From contig JBAXER010000054.1 in NCBI GenBank assembly GCA_037140375.1, positions 1-19,264 on the forward strand: a stretch of DNA of 19,264 nt, given 5' to 3'. This stretch comes from WLMZ01 sp037140375. Its GTDB lineage: Bacteria; Actinomycetota; Acidimicrobiia; Acidimicrobiales; Ilumatobacteraceae. Numbering within the stretch: the first letter of the stretch is position 1; each line of letters begins with the position of its first letter. This document shows, in pieces, positions 6,622-14,070 of this stretch. The position numbers and the translations under genes were made by a program. The notes below the pieces were generated by a model. The model was not told the DNA's origin, did not search any database, and saw only the letters and a list, made by a program, of their open reading frames with translations.

Positions 6622-7587
6622 ATGCGTTTTCCCCTGAGTGCTCTTGCCCTGTCGTGCGTTGTCCTTGCCGGATGTAGCTCGAGCAGTGGATCCTCCACCG
6701 CCGCTTCGACCGACTCGCAGGCCGTGTCGTCATCGGCCCCGGCTCCGGTCGCAACGGATCCAGCCGCAACCGATGCTCCAACGTCGACAACGATCGACCC
6801 GACCATCGCCCGCCCCTTCGACGTGTTCGTGCCAACCGCCTATGACGGCACAACAGCGGTTCCGTTAGTTCTGTTGCTGCACGGCTACGGCGCATCGGGC
6901 GCAATCCAGGAGGCCTACTTTCAGGTTCAGCCAATTGCTGAATCCCGCGGCTTTCTCTACGTGCATGCCGACGGCACAAAGAACGCCGTCAACAGCCAAT
7001 TCTGGAACGCGACAGACGCTTGTTGTGGCGGGCCCGACTCAACCGTCGACGACTCGGCGTACATCACCGCAATCATCGAGTCGGTGCAAAAGGATTACAA
7101 GGTCGACCCAAAGCGCATCTATCTCATGGGCCACTCAAACGGTGGCTTCATGTCGTTCCGTATGGCCTGCGACCACGCCGACAAGATCGCAGCTATCGCT
7201 AGCTTGGCCGGAGCCACATTTAGCGACGTCAGCAAGTGCGCACCTTCTGAGCCAGTGAACATCCTTGCGATCCACGGCACCAGTGATCAGACAATCAAGT
7301 ACGCCGGCGACCAGATTCAGGGCCGCAGCTACCCAAGCGCACAGACCACAACCGCAACATGGGCCAGCTACAACGGCTGCTCCGCAACCTCAACTACTTC
7401 GCCAACGAAGGTCGATCTTGAGCCCGGCATCGAAGGCGCCGAATCAACGATCGCCGCGTTCGATGGTTGCCCAACCGGTGTTGGCGTTGAGCTGTGGAGT
7501 ATCGAAGGCGGTCAACACATCCCGTCGGTGTCGCCAGCATTCATTGGCGCCATCATCGACTTCCTGCTGGCTCACCCGAAGGCCTGA
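6622..7587 (+). CDS. Secreted lipoprotein esterase, PHB-depolymerase/LpqC family
   Basis: This 321-residue protein starts with a lipoprotein signal peptide (MRFPLSALALSCVVLAGC; lipid Cys18) and a Ser/Thr/Ala-rich linker to about residue 60. An alpha/beta-hydrolase domain follows. HGYG (87-90) is the oxyanion region, GHSNGG (170-175) holds nucleophile Ser172, Asp222 in HGTSDQTI is the probable acid and His299 in EGGQHIPS the base. DACCGGPDSTVDD (132-144) is typical of the esterase/PHB-depolymerase family that includes feruloyl esterases and LpqC. It should hydrolyse polyester or plant-derived ester bonds at the cell surface; the true substrate is unknown. It overlaps the end of the convergent phnZ-like gene by 35 bp. 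Confidence 0.88.
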   Translation: MRFPLSALALSCVVLAGCSSSSGSSTAASTDSQAVSSSAPAPVATDPAATDAPTSTTIDPTIARPFDVFVPTAYDGTTAVPLVLLLHGYGASGAIQEAYFQVQPIAESRGFLYVHADGTKNAVNSQFWNATDACCGGPDSTVDDSAYITAIIESVQKDYKVDPKRIYLMGHSNGGFMSFRMACDHADKIAAIASLAGATFSDVSKCAPSEPVNILAIHGTSDQTIKYAGDQIQGRSYPSAQTTTATWASYNGCSATSTTSPTKVDLEPGIEGAESTIAAFDGCPTGVGVELWSIEGGQHIPSVSPAFIGAIIDFLLAHPKA

Positions 7588-8140
7588 GACCCGCCAGCCG
7601 ATGCAGCAGCGGCACGAACTGCTCGAACGGCGGATCAACCGTGTCATCGCTCTTGCCAGTGTCATCCCACGAGCGCAACTGCGTAGCCGCGCTGAACTGC
7701 GGATGCGCCTCGAACCGTGCTCGCTCAGCGGGGTTCATTGGGCCTCCCTGCAACAGCAAGCTCGCGGTTGACGCCGGGCTGAGCGAATCGCGATACGCAG
7801 GGTTGGCCGCGCACCGCCAGCGTTTGGCTTCTACGTGCAAGGCCACAGGCGCGGTAATCGCCGCAGAAAACAACTTCGCCAACGCTTGAGCACCGACGGC
7901 TTCATGTTTGAGATCGGTGTCAAGCGAACCCTCGTGCGCTCCTGAGGTGTCGAGGTCGATGAGGTGCCCAATGTCGTGCAAGAGCGCTGCAACAACCAAC
8001 TCGTCGGAGGCCCCGGATGCCTGCGCCAACGATGCGCACTGCACGGCGTGCGAGAGTTGAGTGATGTCTTCGTCGTAGTTGTCGTTGCCCCAACGCGAAT
8101 AAAGGTCAACGACTTCGTCGACCGACTCGAACTGCCTCAT
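7553..8140 (-). CDS. phnZ: HD-domain mixed-valent di-iron oxygenase, PhnZ-like
   Basis: This 195-residue protein has the HD-oxygenase layout: H31 (TQLSHAVQCA), H55-D56 (LLHDIGHL), H79 (LKHEAVGA), H102 with K106 (LHVEAKRW) and D159 (RSWDDTGK). These match the ligand order of PhnZ, which cleaves 2-amino-1-hydroxyethylphosphonate to glycine and phosphate. Y22, E24 and D25 lie where PhnZ has its Tyr/Glu substrate-gating residues, though the spacing may differ by one. The start ATG overlaps the stop of the PhyH gene (ATGA), which supports a joint pathway. The related TmpB, acting on the trimethylated analogue, cannot be excluded. Its last 35 bp overlap the convergent esterase gene. Confidence 0.75.
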   Translation of the reverse strand: MRQFESVDEVVDLYSRWGNDNYDEDITQLSHAVQCASLAQASGASDELVVAALLHDIGHLIDLDTSGAHEGSLDTDLKHEAVGAQALAKLFSAAITAPVALHVEAKRWRCAANPAYRDSLSPASTASLLLQGGPMNPAERARFEAHPQFSAATQLRSWDDTGKSDDTVDPPFEQFVPLLHRLAGLRPSGEPAGSR

Positions 8141-8892
8141 ACTGGCTTGCCTTCGAAGTCGCTGATGAGCGACACCTGAACGGTTTCTCCTGAGCTCGGA
8201 GCCTCGCGGAACTCACGTAGCTTCTGTTCGTAATAGGCGCCGCGCAGGTCGCCCTCGCGTAACGCGTTGAACGTGGGGTACATCGCTCGGCGATCGACGC
8301 TCGACGTATTCGCCCCACTTCGATGCGGCGTCAGCGAATGGAACCACAGCGCGTCGCCGGCCTTGAGCTCAACGGGCACCCAGGTCATCTGCTGCACGAG
8401 TTCGTCGGTGATGCAACCGCGATCGTTCATCTCGAGCAATTGCTGATGCCGGGCGCTGACCACCTCTAGGCAACCGTTCTCAAGCACTGAATCGTCGACC
8501 GCGATCATGCACGAGATGTGCGTCTCTACGAACCGATACGCCGGCGCGTCTTGATGCGGCGAGTACCCCGCGCCTCCCGCCAGCTTGTAGTTGATCTTTT
8601 CTTTGTAGAGCACCGCTGGCTCTCCGAGCAACGCCGTTGCGATGTCGATGATCGGCCCTGCGGTGAGCAACTCACGCAGCGACGCGTGGAACGGAACGAA
8701 GTTCTCAGTGCGGCACAAACGCGGACCGTGATCGGTGCGCTCGCGGTAGTGCAACCAATCGCCGTCGTCGGGCCACGACTGCACCTCGTCGACCCAATGT
8801 CGAATCTCGTTCACGCGGTCGGCAGAGAAGGGTTTGGTCAATAGCCAACCGTTGTGGCGGAAGTGATCGAGATCTTGCTCAGACAGCAACAC
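8137..8892 (-). CDS. phnY: Fe(II)/2-oxoglutarate dioxygenase, PhnY-like (PhyH family)
   Basis: This 251-residue protein has the PhyH facial triad H113-x-D115 (SPHQDAPAY) and H190 (TPHRSGAN), with R201 or R202 as a candidate 2-oxoglutarate ligand. LYKEKINYKLAGGAGYSPHQD is the usual run-up in the family. Paired with a PhnZ-like oxygenase it is best read as the alpha-hydroxylase of 2-aminoethylphosphonate (PhnY) or of its trimethyl analogue (TmpA). The start is GTG at 8892: no in-frame ATG lies upstream before a stop at 8920-8922, and TACAGT ends 6 nt before it, so the mRNA is probably leaderless. No phosphonate transporter or regulator gene is in the window. Confidence 0.78.
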   Translation of the reverse strand: MLLSEQDLDHFRHNGWLLTKPFSADRVNEIRHWVDEVQSWPDDGDWLHYRERTDHGPRLCRTENFVPFHASLRELLTAGPIIDIATALLGEPAVLYKEKINYKLAGGAGYSPHQDAPAYRFVETHISCMIAVDDSVLENGCLEVVSARHQQLLEMNDRGCITDELVQQMTWVPVELKAGDALWFHSLTPHRSGANTSSVDRRAMYPTFNALREGDLRGAYYEQKLREFREAPSSGETVQVSLISDFEGKPV

Positions 8893-8898
8893 AGCACG

Positions 8899-8904
8899 AC
8901 TGTA
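8899..8904 (-). promoter_or_regulatory. Candidate -10 box of phnYZ
   Basis: On the minus strand this reads TACAGT, 6 nt before the GTG at 8892. A 17-nt spacer upstream of it leads to 8922-8927, the right arm of the palindrome. Confidence 0.45.
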
Positions 8905-8914
8905 CCCACCACGA

Positions 8915-8927
8915 GGAGGTCACCTCC
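8915..8927. promoter_or_regulatory. Perfect palindrome between divergent promoters, candidate operator
   Basis: GGAGGT-c-ACCTCC is a perfect inverted repeat with a 1-nt centre. It occupies the -35 position of the candidate phnY promoter (8922-8927) and of the divergent membrane-protein promoter (8921-8926). A regulator bound here could control both. Both arms read as Shine-Dalgarno-like GGAGGT but stand 22 nt or more from the start codons, too far for that role. Confidence 0.45.
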
Positions 8928-8943
8928 ACTCGCTTAATCACCG

Positions 8944-8949
8944 TATTGT
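8944..8949 (+). promoter_or_regulatory. Candidate -10 box of the GT-C-like gene
   Basis: TATTGT ends 7 nt before the ATG at 8957. It overlaps the alternative GTG start at 8948 and so argues for the ATG. Confidence 0.4.
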
Positions 8950-8956
8950 GTCGCCA

Positions 8957-10633
8957 ATGGTCGCGAGCGTCGTTGGTGAGTCGAGACTGTTGCGTCGAGC
9001 CCGGCCTCATCCCGTGGCCTATCTCACGCTGATCCTCACCAAGCTGTGGCTGGTTGATGGCCAGCGGCTGACCGCCTACGGCTCATTGACCATCGACGAC
9101 AATTGGTTCATCCGTCGCGCTGCAGCGATCAGTGCGGGCAACTGGCTCGGGCCATTCGAGTACCGCACGTTGATCAAGCAACCCGGATATCCGCTGTTCA
9201 TCGCCGCGGCGCATTTCACGCGCATCCCGCTGCTGCTCGCTGAGCATTTGTTCTACGCAGCGGCCGCCGCGATGATGATCGTCGCCCTTCGACCACTACT
9301 GCCGTCGCGTCGGCGACGCCTCATCGCGTTCGCGCTGTTGTTGTTCAACCCAATGACCATGAACACGCCCATTTCAGCGCGCGTCGATCGCGCAGGTATC
9401 TACCCAGCGATGGTCATGCTGTTGCTTGCTTGTTTGATCGGCCTTGTTGTCTCGAGCGGGAGGCCCGACCGTTTTACGCCAGCGTGGGCGTTTGGCGCAT
9501 CGGTGTCGCTCGGTTGTGTGTGGTGGCTTCGCGAAGAGTGGCTGCTCGTGTTGCCCGCCGTGGTGGTGGCGCTCGTGCTTGCCATCGGCCGTGTGCGCCG
9601 CTGGCCACTACCAACCTCGCGCCGGCTCGCAATGATTGTCGCCATAGCGCTCGTGCCGGTATCTGTGGTGATGAGCAGCGTCGCTCTTGAGCGACTCAAC
9701 GAGTCGCACTACGGGCTTGCGATCACCAATATCGAACAGACATCTATGTCGGCCGGCATCGGGCCAATGTTTCGCGTCGCTCCGTTCACCGTTATCGACC
9801 GGTACCCCATTACCGCTGAGACTCGGGTGCGGCTGTATGGCGCAAGTCCCACACTTGCGTCGCTGCGCAACCAGATCGAGCGACGCACCGACCAGCGTTA
9901 CTTCAGCACCCGACCTGACGGCGTACGCGACTTCGATGGCCAAGTGTTTCAGTGGGTAGTCCTTGATGCCATCGGAGCAGTTGGCCTGGCGACGACAGCG
10001 ACCCAACTCGATCAAACGTTTCGAGCCATCGGCCGCGAAATCGACGCAGCGTGCTCCGCCGAACGACTGCGCTGCGGCGATGCACACGATGGAATTGCTC
10101 CGGCGTGGCAATGGAGCCGGACCCCATCGCTCGCGCTGCGCACGCTTCGCGGGCTGCGTAAGACCATCGATCTCAACGCCTTCAGTGCGTTATCTCCCCC
10201 CGGAGACGGCACCGCTGCAGAGCGAGCGATGTTCGCCGACATGACCAGCGAGTCGCTCGCACCAGGACCAAGCAGCGCGCTCACGCGCCTTCGCGTGCAT
10301 CTGATCGGCGCGTTGCGTCTGCTCTACAAGCTGCTGTTTGGCATCGCCATCATCGCAGCCGTGGTTCGGGCGCGTTCGGCCATACGCCACCGGCGAAAGC
10401 CGTCGTGGCCAATGTTCGCAGTCGTGACCCTCGGCTCGCTGCTCGTTCTCGGGCGCACTGTAGGCCTTGCCTATCTCGACCTCACGGCATTCCCAGGCTT
10501 CTCGCCCACCTATCTCGCTACGGGCTACGCAGCCGCTCTTGTGGTCGCAGCCGCAATCCTGCTCGGCAGGAACCCACCAGCGGTATTGGTGACCGAGGTC
10601 CCTATCGCCGGTCCGTCGCCTGCTCCACAATGA
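8957..10633 (+). CDS. Polytopic membrane protein, GT-C glycosyltransferase-like
   Basis: This 558-residue protein has about ten hydrophobic segments. Near the N-terminus it carries an Asp pair (TIDDNWFIRRA, D47-D48) in the first extracytoplasmic loop, then GNWLGPFEYRTLIKQPGYPLFIAAAH. That resembles the GT-C/PMT-ArnT fold, where acidic residues in this loop are catalytic. A soluble loop (about 225-440) lies before the last membrane segments, and the C-terminus is Pro-rich. It could transfer a sugar from a polyprenyl-phosphate donor, but no donor or acceptor can be named. The ATG at 8957 is favoured by the -10 position; GTG 8948 is possible. Its stop TGA overlaps the next start (ATGA at 10630-10633), implying translational coupling to the FNT channel. 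Confidence 0.75.
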   Translation: MVASVVGESRLLRRARPHPVAYLTLILTKLWLVDGQRLTAYGSLTIDDNWFIRRAAAISAGNWLGPFEYRTLIKQPGYPLFIAAAHFTRIPLLLAEHLFYAAAAAMMIVALRPLLPSRRRRLIAFALLLFNPMTMNTPISARVDRAGIYPAMVMLLLACLIGLVVSSGRPDRFTPAWAFGASVSLGCVWWLREEWLLVLPAVVVALVLAIGRVRRWPLPTSRRLAMIVAIALVPVSVVMSSVALERLNESHYGLAITNIEQTSMSAGIGPMFRVAPFTVIDRYPITAETRVRLYGASPTLASLRNQIERRTDQRYFSTRPDGVRDFDGQVFQWVVLDAIGAVGLATTATQLDQTFRAIGREIDAACSAERLRCGDAHDGIAPAWQWSRTPSLALRTLRGLRKTIDLNAFSALSPPGDGTAAERAMFADMTSESLAPGPSSALTRLRVHLIGALRLLYKLLFGIAIIAAVVRARSAIRHRRKPSWPMFAVVTLGSLLVLGRTVGLAYLDLTAFPGFSPTYLATGYAAALVVAAAILLGRNPPAVLVTEVPIAGPSPAPQ

Positions 10634-11562
10634 CGCCCATGGATCATCCAGAACCGTCGGGCGCACCCGATCACACTGTCGCAACGCTCGATGCGCTCGT
10701 GCCCGCAGCCATCGCTCGCAAAGCCGAAGACATCGGCGTCGCGAAAGCCGAAATGCCGTTCGCCAAACTCTTTGTTCTCGCCATACTCGCCGGGGCTTTC
10801 ATCTCCCTTGGCGCACTGTTCTCAACCGTCGTTACCGCTGGCGGCGGCACATCTGCCGGCGTGAGCCGACTGCTCGGCGGCGTTGTCTTCTCACTGGGCC
10901 TCGTGCTCGTGGTTGTTGCCGGCGCCGAACTGTTCACGGGCAACACGTTGGTCATCATCGCCTTCGCGAGCAAACGTGTTCGCCTCGCCAAACTGCTGCG
11001 CAATTGGGGCATCGTGTACTTGGGCAACGTGGTCGGCGCCGTCGCTATCGCTGCCCTTGTGGTGCTGTCACGTCGACTCGAATCTGGTGATGGCTCGATC
11101 GGCATTCGGGCACTCGATATAGCCAAAGCAAAGACTCAACTACAGATGCCTGATTCATTCGTGTCTGGCGTGTTGGCAAACATGCTTGTGTGCCTTGCTG
11201 TGTGGCTGTCCTTCTCGGCGCGATCAGTAACCGACAAAGTTGTCGCCATCGTTCCGCCTGTGGCCGCATTTGTCGCCGCCGGTTTTGAGCACAGCATCGC
11301 CAACCTCTACTTCGTTCCGGTGGCGCTCTTTCAGCGCCTGTTCGCACGCGACGCGTTCTGGAGCACCACCAATTCGAGCGCCGACGCCTATCGATCGATC
11401 ACGTGGTCGCGCTTTTTGACGCGCAACCTGCTGCCCGTTACGGCGGGCAACATCGTGGGCGGCGCGCTGTTGGTGGGGCTCACCTATTGGTTCGTCTATC
11501 TACGAGCGCCGCGCCGCCCTCAGGGCACACGATTGGGAGGACAAACGACATCGTCGGGTTGA
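10630..11562 (+). CDS. Formate/nitrite transporter family channel (FNT)
   Basis: This 310-residue protein shows the six-TM FNT layout. GAELFTGNTLVI (98-109) is the broken helix after TM2, with T103 in the position of the pore Thr. LGNVVGA (131-137) and ANMLVCLAVWLSFS (183-196) follow, FEHSIANLYFVP (219-230) carries the central pore His221, and GNIVGGALLVG (273-283) ends the core. FNT channels form pentamers and conduct small monovalent anions such as formate, nitrite, lactate or hydrosulfide with their protons. The substrate cannot be told from sequence here, and no formate lyase or nitrite reductase lies nearby. The upstream part of the frame (from 10405) is an extension inside the previous gene; the ATGA overlap gives the start. 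Confidence 0.9.
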   Translation: MTPMDHPEPSGAPDHTVATLDALVPAAIARKAEDIGVAKAEMPFAKLFVLAILAGAFISLGALFSTVVTAGGGTSAGVSRLLGGVVFSLGLVLVVVAGAELFTGNTLVIIAFASKRVRLAKLLRNWGIVYLGNVVGAVAIAALVVLSRRLESGDGSIGIRALDIAKAKTQLQMPDSFVSGVLANMLVCLAVWLSFSARSVTDKVVAIVPPVAAFVAAGFEHSIANLYFVPVALFQRLFARDAFWSTTNSSADAYRSITWSRFLTRNLLPVTAGNIVGGALLVGLTYWFVYLRAPRRPQGTRLGGQTTSSG

Positions 11563-11642
11563 GCGAGGCACGGCCACGATGGTCGAACCCAGCCGTGTTC
11601 CTACCGCGCACGAAGCGGCGGTCTGCGAGATGCAACGCGGGC

Positions 11643-11648
11643 TAGATT
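11643..11648 (+). promoter_or_regulatory. Candidate -10 box of the Hsp70-propeller gene
   Basis: TAGATT lies 42 nt before the ATG at 11691 and would give a leader of about 35 nt with only a weak ribosome-binding site (GGAAC). No clear -35 is seen. Confidence 0.25.
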
Positions 11649-11690
11649 ACGCCGGGCAACAAAAGGAACCTTGGTGACGGGTCGGAACAG

Positions 11691-14066
11691 ATGAGCGCAT
11701 ATGCACTGGGCATTGACCTTGGTACATGCTTCACTGCTGCCTCCGTCGCCCGCGAAAACTCTGCTGCGGCGCTGACTCTCGGTACTCATGTTGCCCAGAT
11801 GCCGTCGGTCGTTTTCATACGCGAGAACGGTGAGGTGCTCGTCGGCGATTCAGCCGAACGCGAGGCCCTCATCAATCCGGCCCTTGCAGCGCGCGACTTC
11901 AAGCGACGTCTTGGCGACCCCATACCCATCACCATTGGGCACGCCACACACTCCGTTGAGTCGTTACTTGGGCACCTCATTCTTGACATCGTTCGGCACG
12001 CCACAGAGCAGGAACGCCGGCCGCCAGCGTTAGTAGTTCTCACTCATCCGGCCAACTACTCGAGCTTCAAAATCGACTCGCTCTGCGAAGCCGCTCGGCT
12101 CGCCGGCATTGCCCCCGACCGCATCGTGCTGCTGGCTGAACCCGAGGCGGCAATGGTCGCCTTCGGTCACCGCGCACCAGTTGCGCCCAATGAATTCACG
12201 GCTGTCTACAACTTCGGAGGCGCCACGTTCGAGGCCGCGATCGTTCGTCGCTCCGGCGAGCAACTCGAACTCGTCGGCGTCGGCGAAGCCAACGAACGAT
12301 TGGGTGGCAACGATTTTGATCAAATGATCTTCACCCATGTCGACGCGTCATTGGGCGGCTCGGTCTCGAAGGCCGACCGTCGCGACCCCCAGACGCGACC
12401 CAGGCAAGTGCGCCTTCGACTCGAATGTCGTCGAGCGAAGGAATCTCTCTCGAGCGACAACGAAACGCTGGTTCCTGTGGCGCTGCACGAACTCGATACC
12501 GAGGTGCGCCTGAGTCGTACCGAATTCGAGTCGCTCATTCGTCCACGAGTCAACGAAACCATCCGCTCGCTCGAACGGGCCGTCGATTCCGCTGGCATCA
12601 ACATGGAACAGGTGGCGCGAGTTCTGCTCCTCGGCGGCACGTCTCGCATCCCTCTCGTTGCCGAGATGGTGGGGCTTACAACCTCGCGGCCGATCAGCCT
12701 CGACCCATATCCAAAGTTGTCGGTTGCGATTGGCGCATCTCTGTACGGAGCAGCGCGTCTTCCAGAACCAGAGGCCGTTGAGCCGCTCGAGCTCGTATCT
12801 CCTGCGCTACCAAACCGTTCATCGGCCGCCGTGCAGGAGCTACTCGCGGCAATCCCACGCGAACGACGCCGCCGCCGTCGGCGCGTCGCAACGAACATTG
12901 CGCTTGCGGCGCTTCTCGTCGGCGGCACAGCGGTAGCGCTGCCACGTTTGCTCGGCCGCAATTCGTCACCAGGCAACGGCCCCGACGCAAACTCGCAGAC
13001 AACTCCCACCGTCCCGTCGACGGCATCCACAACGTCGACAACAAAGCCCATCGCCACTACAACCACAGCTGAGACAACGCCGCCAACAGTCGTTCCGGGT
13101 CGTGGGGTCGCCGCTGTCGTCGATCGCTTTGCATTCGATCCTGCGGCCAATCCCGGCGACGGACTTCCGGGTCCCGCACTCAAGGCGGGCGTGTTGGGCA
13201 TCGCCGCCGTAACCGCAGACAATGAGGGCACCATCTTCGTCGCCACCACCGATGGCATCATTCTGCGCGTCAAGAAAGATCTCGTCTCAATCGTCACGCG
13301 CCTCGACGCCAAGTCCGGGAAGCCAGGGGGCATCGCCGTGGCCGCCGACGGCACCGTTCTTGTCTCGGTCAACGCTGGCGTTATTGCCCTACGCGATGGA
13401 GCCGAGTCGATCTTCCTCAACGGCCTCGAAGCGTCGCTCGGAACGCAACCGGGGCCAATCGCTCTCGACGGTTCAAGCAACCTGTACGTGGCCGACAACG
13501 AGCGCCATCGAATCGTGCGTCGCGGCTCCGACGGCGTGATCTCAGTGGTTGCGGGCACCGGGCTCGCACCCGACCCCGCACCATTTGCTGGAGAACTTCA
13601 GCCTGCAACCACTGTTGCCATTGGTTCCGTAGTGGCCCTCGCTGTCGACGCCGCTGGCAACATCTTGTTCGCCGATGCAGACGCACGAGCCGTTCGCGCC
13701 GTGGCGATCAATGGAGTCATCGTCACGGTTGCTGGCGGCGGCGTCACGCCGCTGCAGATCGGCGGATCGTTCGTAGCTGAGGGCACCCCGGCAATTCTCG
13801 TGAAATTTGCAGCCATTGAGGGAATCGCCATCGCGCCGTCTGGTCGGGTGTACATCGCCGACTCGAGCGATGGAGTCATCGTGAGAGTTTCGGCGGCTGG
13901 TGGTGTCGAAGTGATCCTCGCAAGGCGTCTCGACATCGGCCCCGCCAATGGAGTTCCAGCTCGACAATCGTCGCTATCGAAATTGGGTGTGCTGGCTCTC
14001 GGTGGAGAAGACACGCTGTTCTTCGCCGACGCCGAACGACTGCGCGTGATCAGAAGTCTGAGCTAG
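11691..14066 (+). CDS. Hsp70-type ATPase fused through one TM helix to an NHL-like propeller
   Basis: This is a 791-residue fusion. Residues 1-355 form an Hsp70/actin-like ATPase domain with phosphate-1 GIDLGTCFTAASVA (7-20), FKRRLGDP (70-77, K71 as DnaK K70), LLAEPEAAMVAFG (E150 as DnaK E171), LGGNDFD (204-210) and adenosine motif VLLLGGTSRIP (311-321). Phosphate-2 is NFGGATFE (174-181), so DnaK D194 and D201 are replaced by Asn and Glu and ATPase activity may be altered. There is no substrate-binding domain. After ERRRRRRR (391-398) comes one TM helix (about 399-418), a Thr-rich linker (434-466) and a propeller (470-791) with blades such as PIALDGSSNLYVADNERHRIVR and VALAVDAAGNILFADADARAV. 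The charge pattern puts the ATPase inside and the propeller outside. The start matches the usual spacing before GIDLGT. Confidence 0.9.
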   Translation: MSAYALGIDLGTCFTAASVARENSAAALTLGTHVAQMPSVVFIRENGEVLVGDSAEREALINPALAARDFKRRLGDPIPITIGHATHSVESLLGHLILDIVRHATEQERRPPALVVLTHPANYSSFKIDSLCEAARLAGIAPDRIVLLAEPEAAMVAFGHRAPVAPNEFTAVYNFGGATFEAAIVRRSGEQLELVGVGEANERLGGNDFDQMIFTHVDASLGGSVSKADRRDPQTRPRQVRLRLECRRAKESLSSDNETLVPVALHELDTEVRLSRTEFESLIRPRVNETIRSLERAVDSAGINMEQVARVLLLGGTSRIPLVAEMVGLTTSRPISLDPYPKLSVAIGASLYGAARLPEPEAVEPLELVSPALPNRSSAAVQELLAAIPRERRRRRRRVATNIALAALLVGGTAVALPRLLGRNSSPGNGPDANSQTTPTVPSTASTTSTTKPIATTTTAETTPPTVVPGRGVAAVVDRFAFDPAANPGDGLPGPALKAGVLGIAAVTADNEGTIFVATTDGIILRVKKDLVSIVTRLDAKSGKPGGIAVAADGTVLVSVNAGVIALRDGAESIFLNGLEASLGTQPGPIALDGSSNLYVADNERHRIVRRGSDGVISVVAGTGLAPDPAPFAGELQPATTVAIGSVVALAVDAAGNILFADADARAVRAVAINGVIVTVAGGGVTPLQIGGSFVAEGTPAILVKFAAIEGIAIAPSGRVYIADSSDGVIVRVSAAGGVEVILARRLDIGPANGVPARQSSLSKLGVLALGGEDTLFFADAERLRVIRSLS

Positions 14067-14070
14067 TCGC

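Noticed and set aside
10405..10629. 75-codon N-terminal extension of the FNT channel
   Set aside because: It lies inside the upstream membrane-protein gene in another frame, is Arg/Ser-rich, and exceeds the usual FNT N-terminus; the ATGA overlap is a better start.
12320..13558. 412-codon minus-strand frame inside the Hsp70-propeller gene
   Set aside because: Ser/Arg/Thr-rich shadow opposite a well-supported domain fusion.
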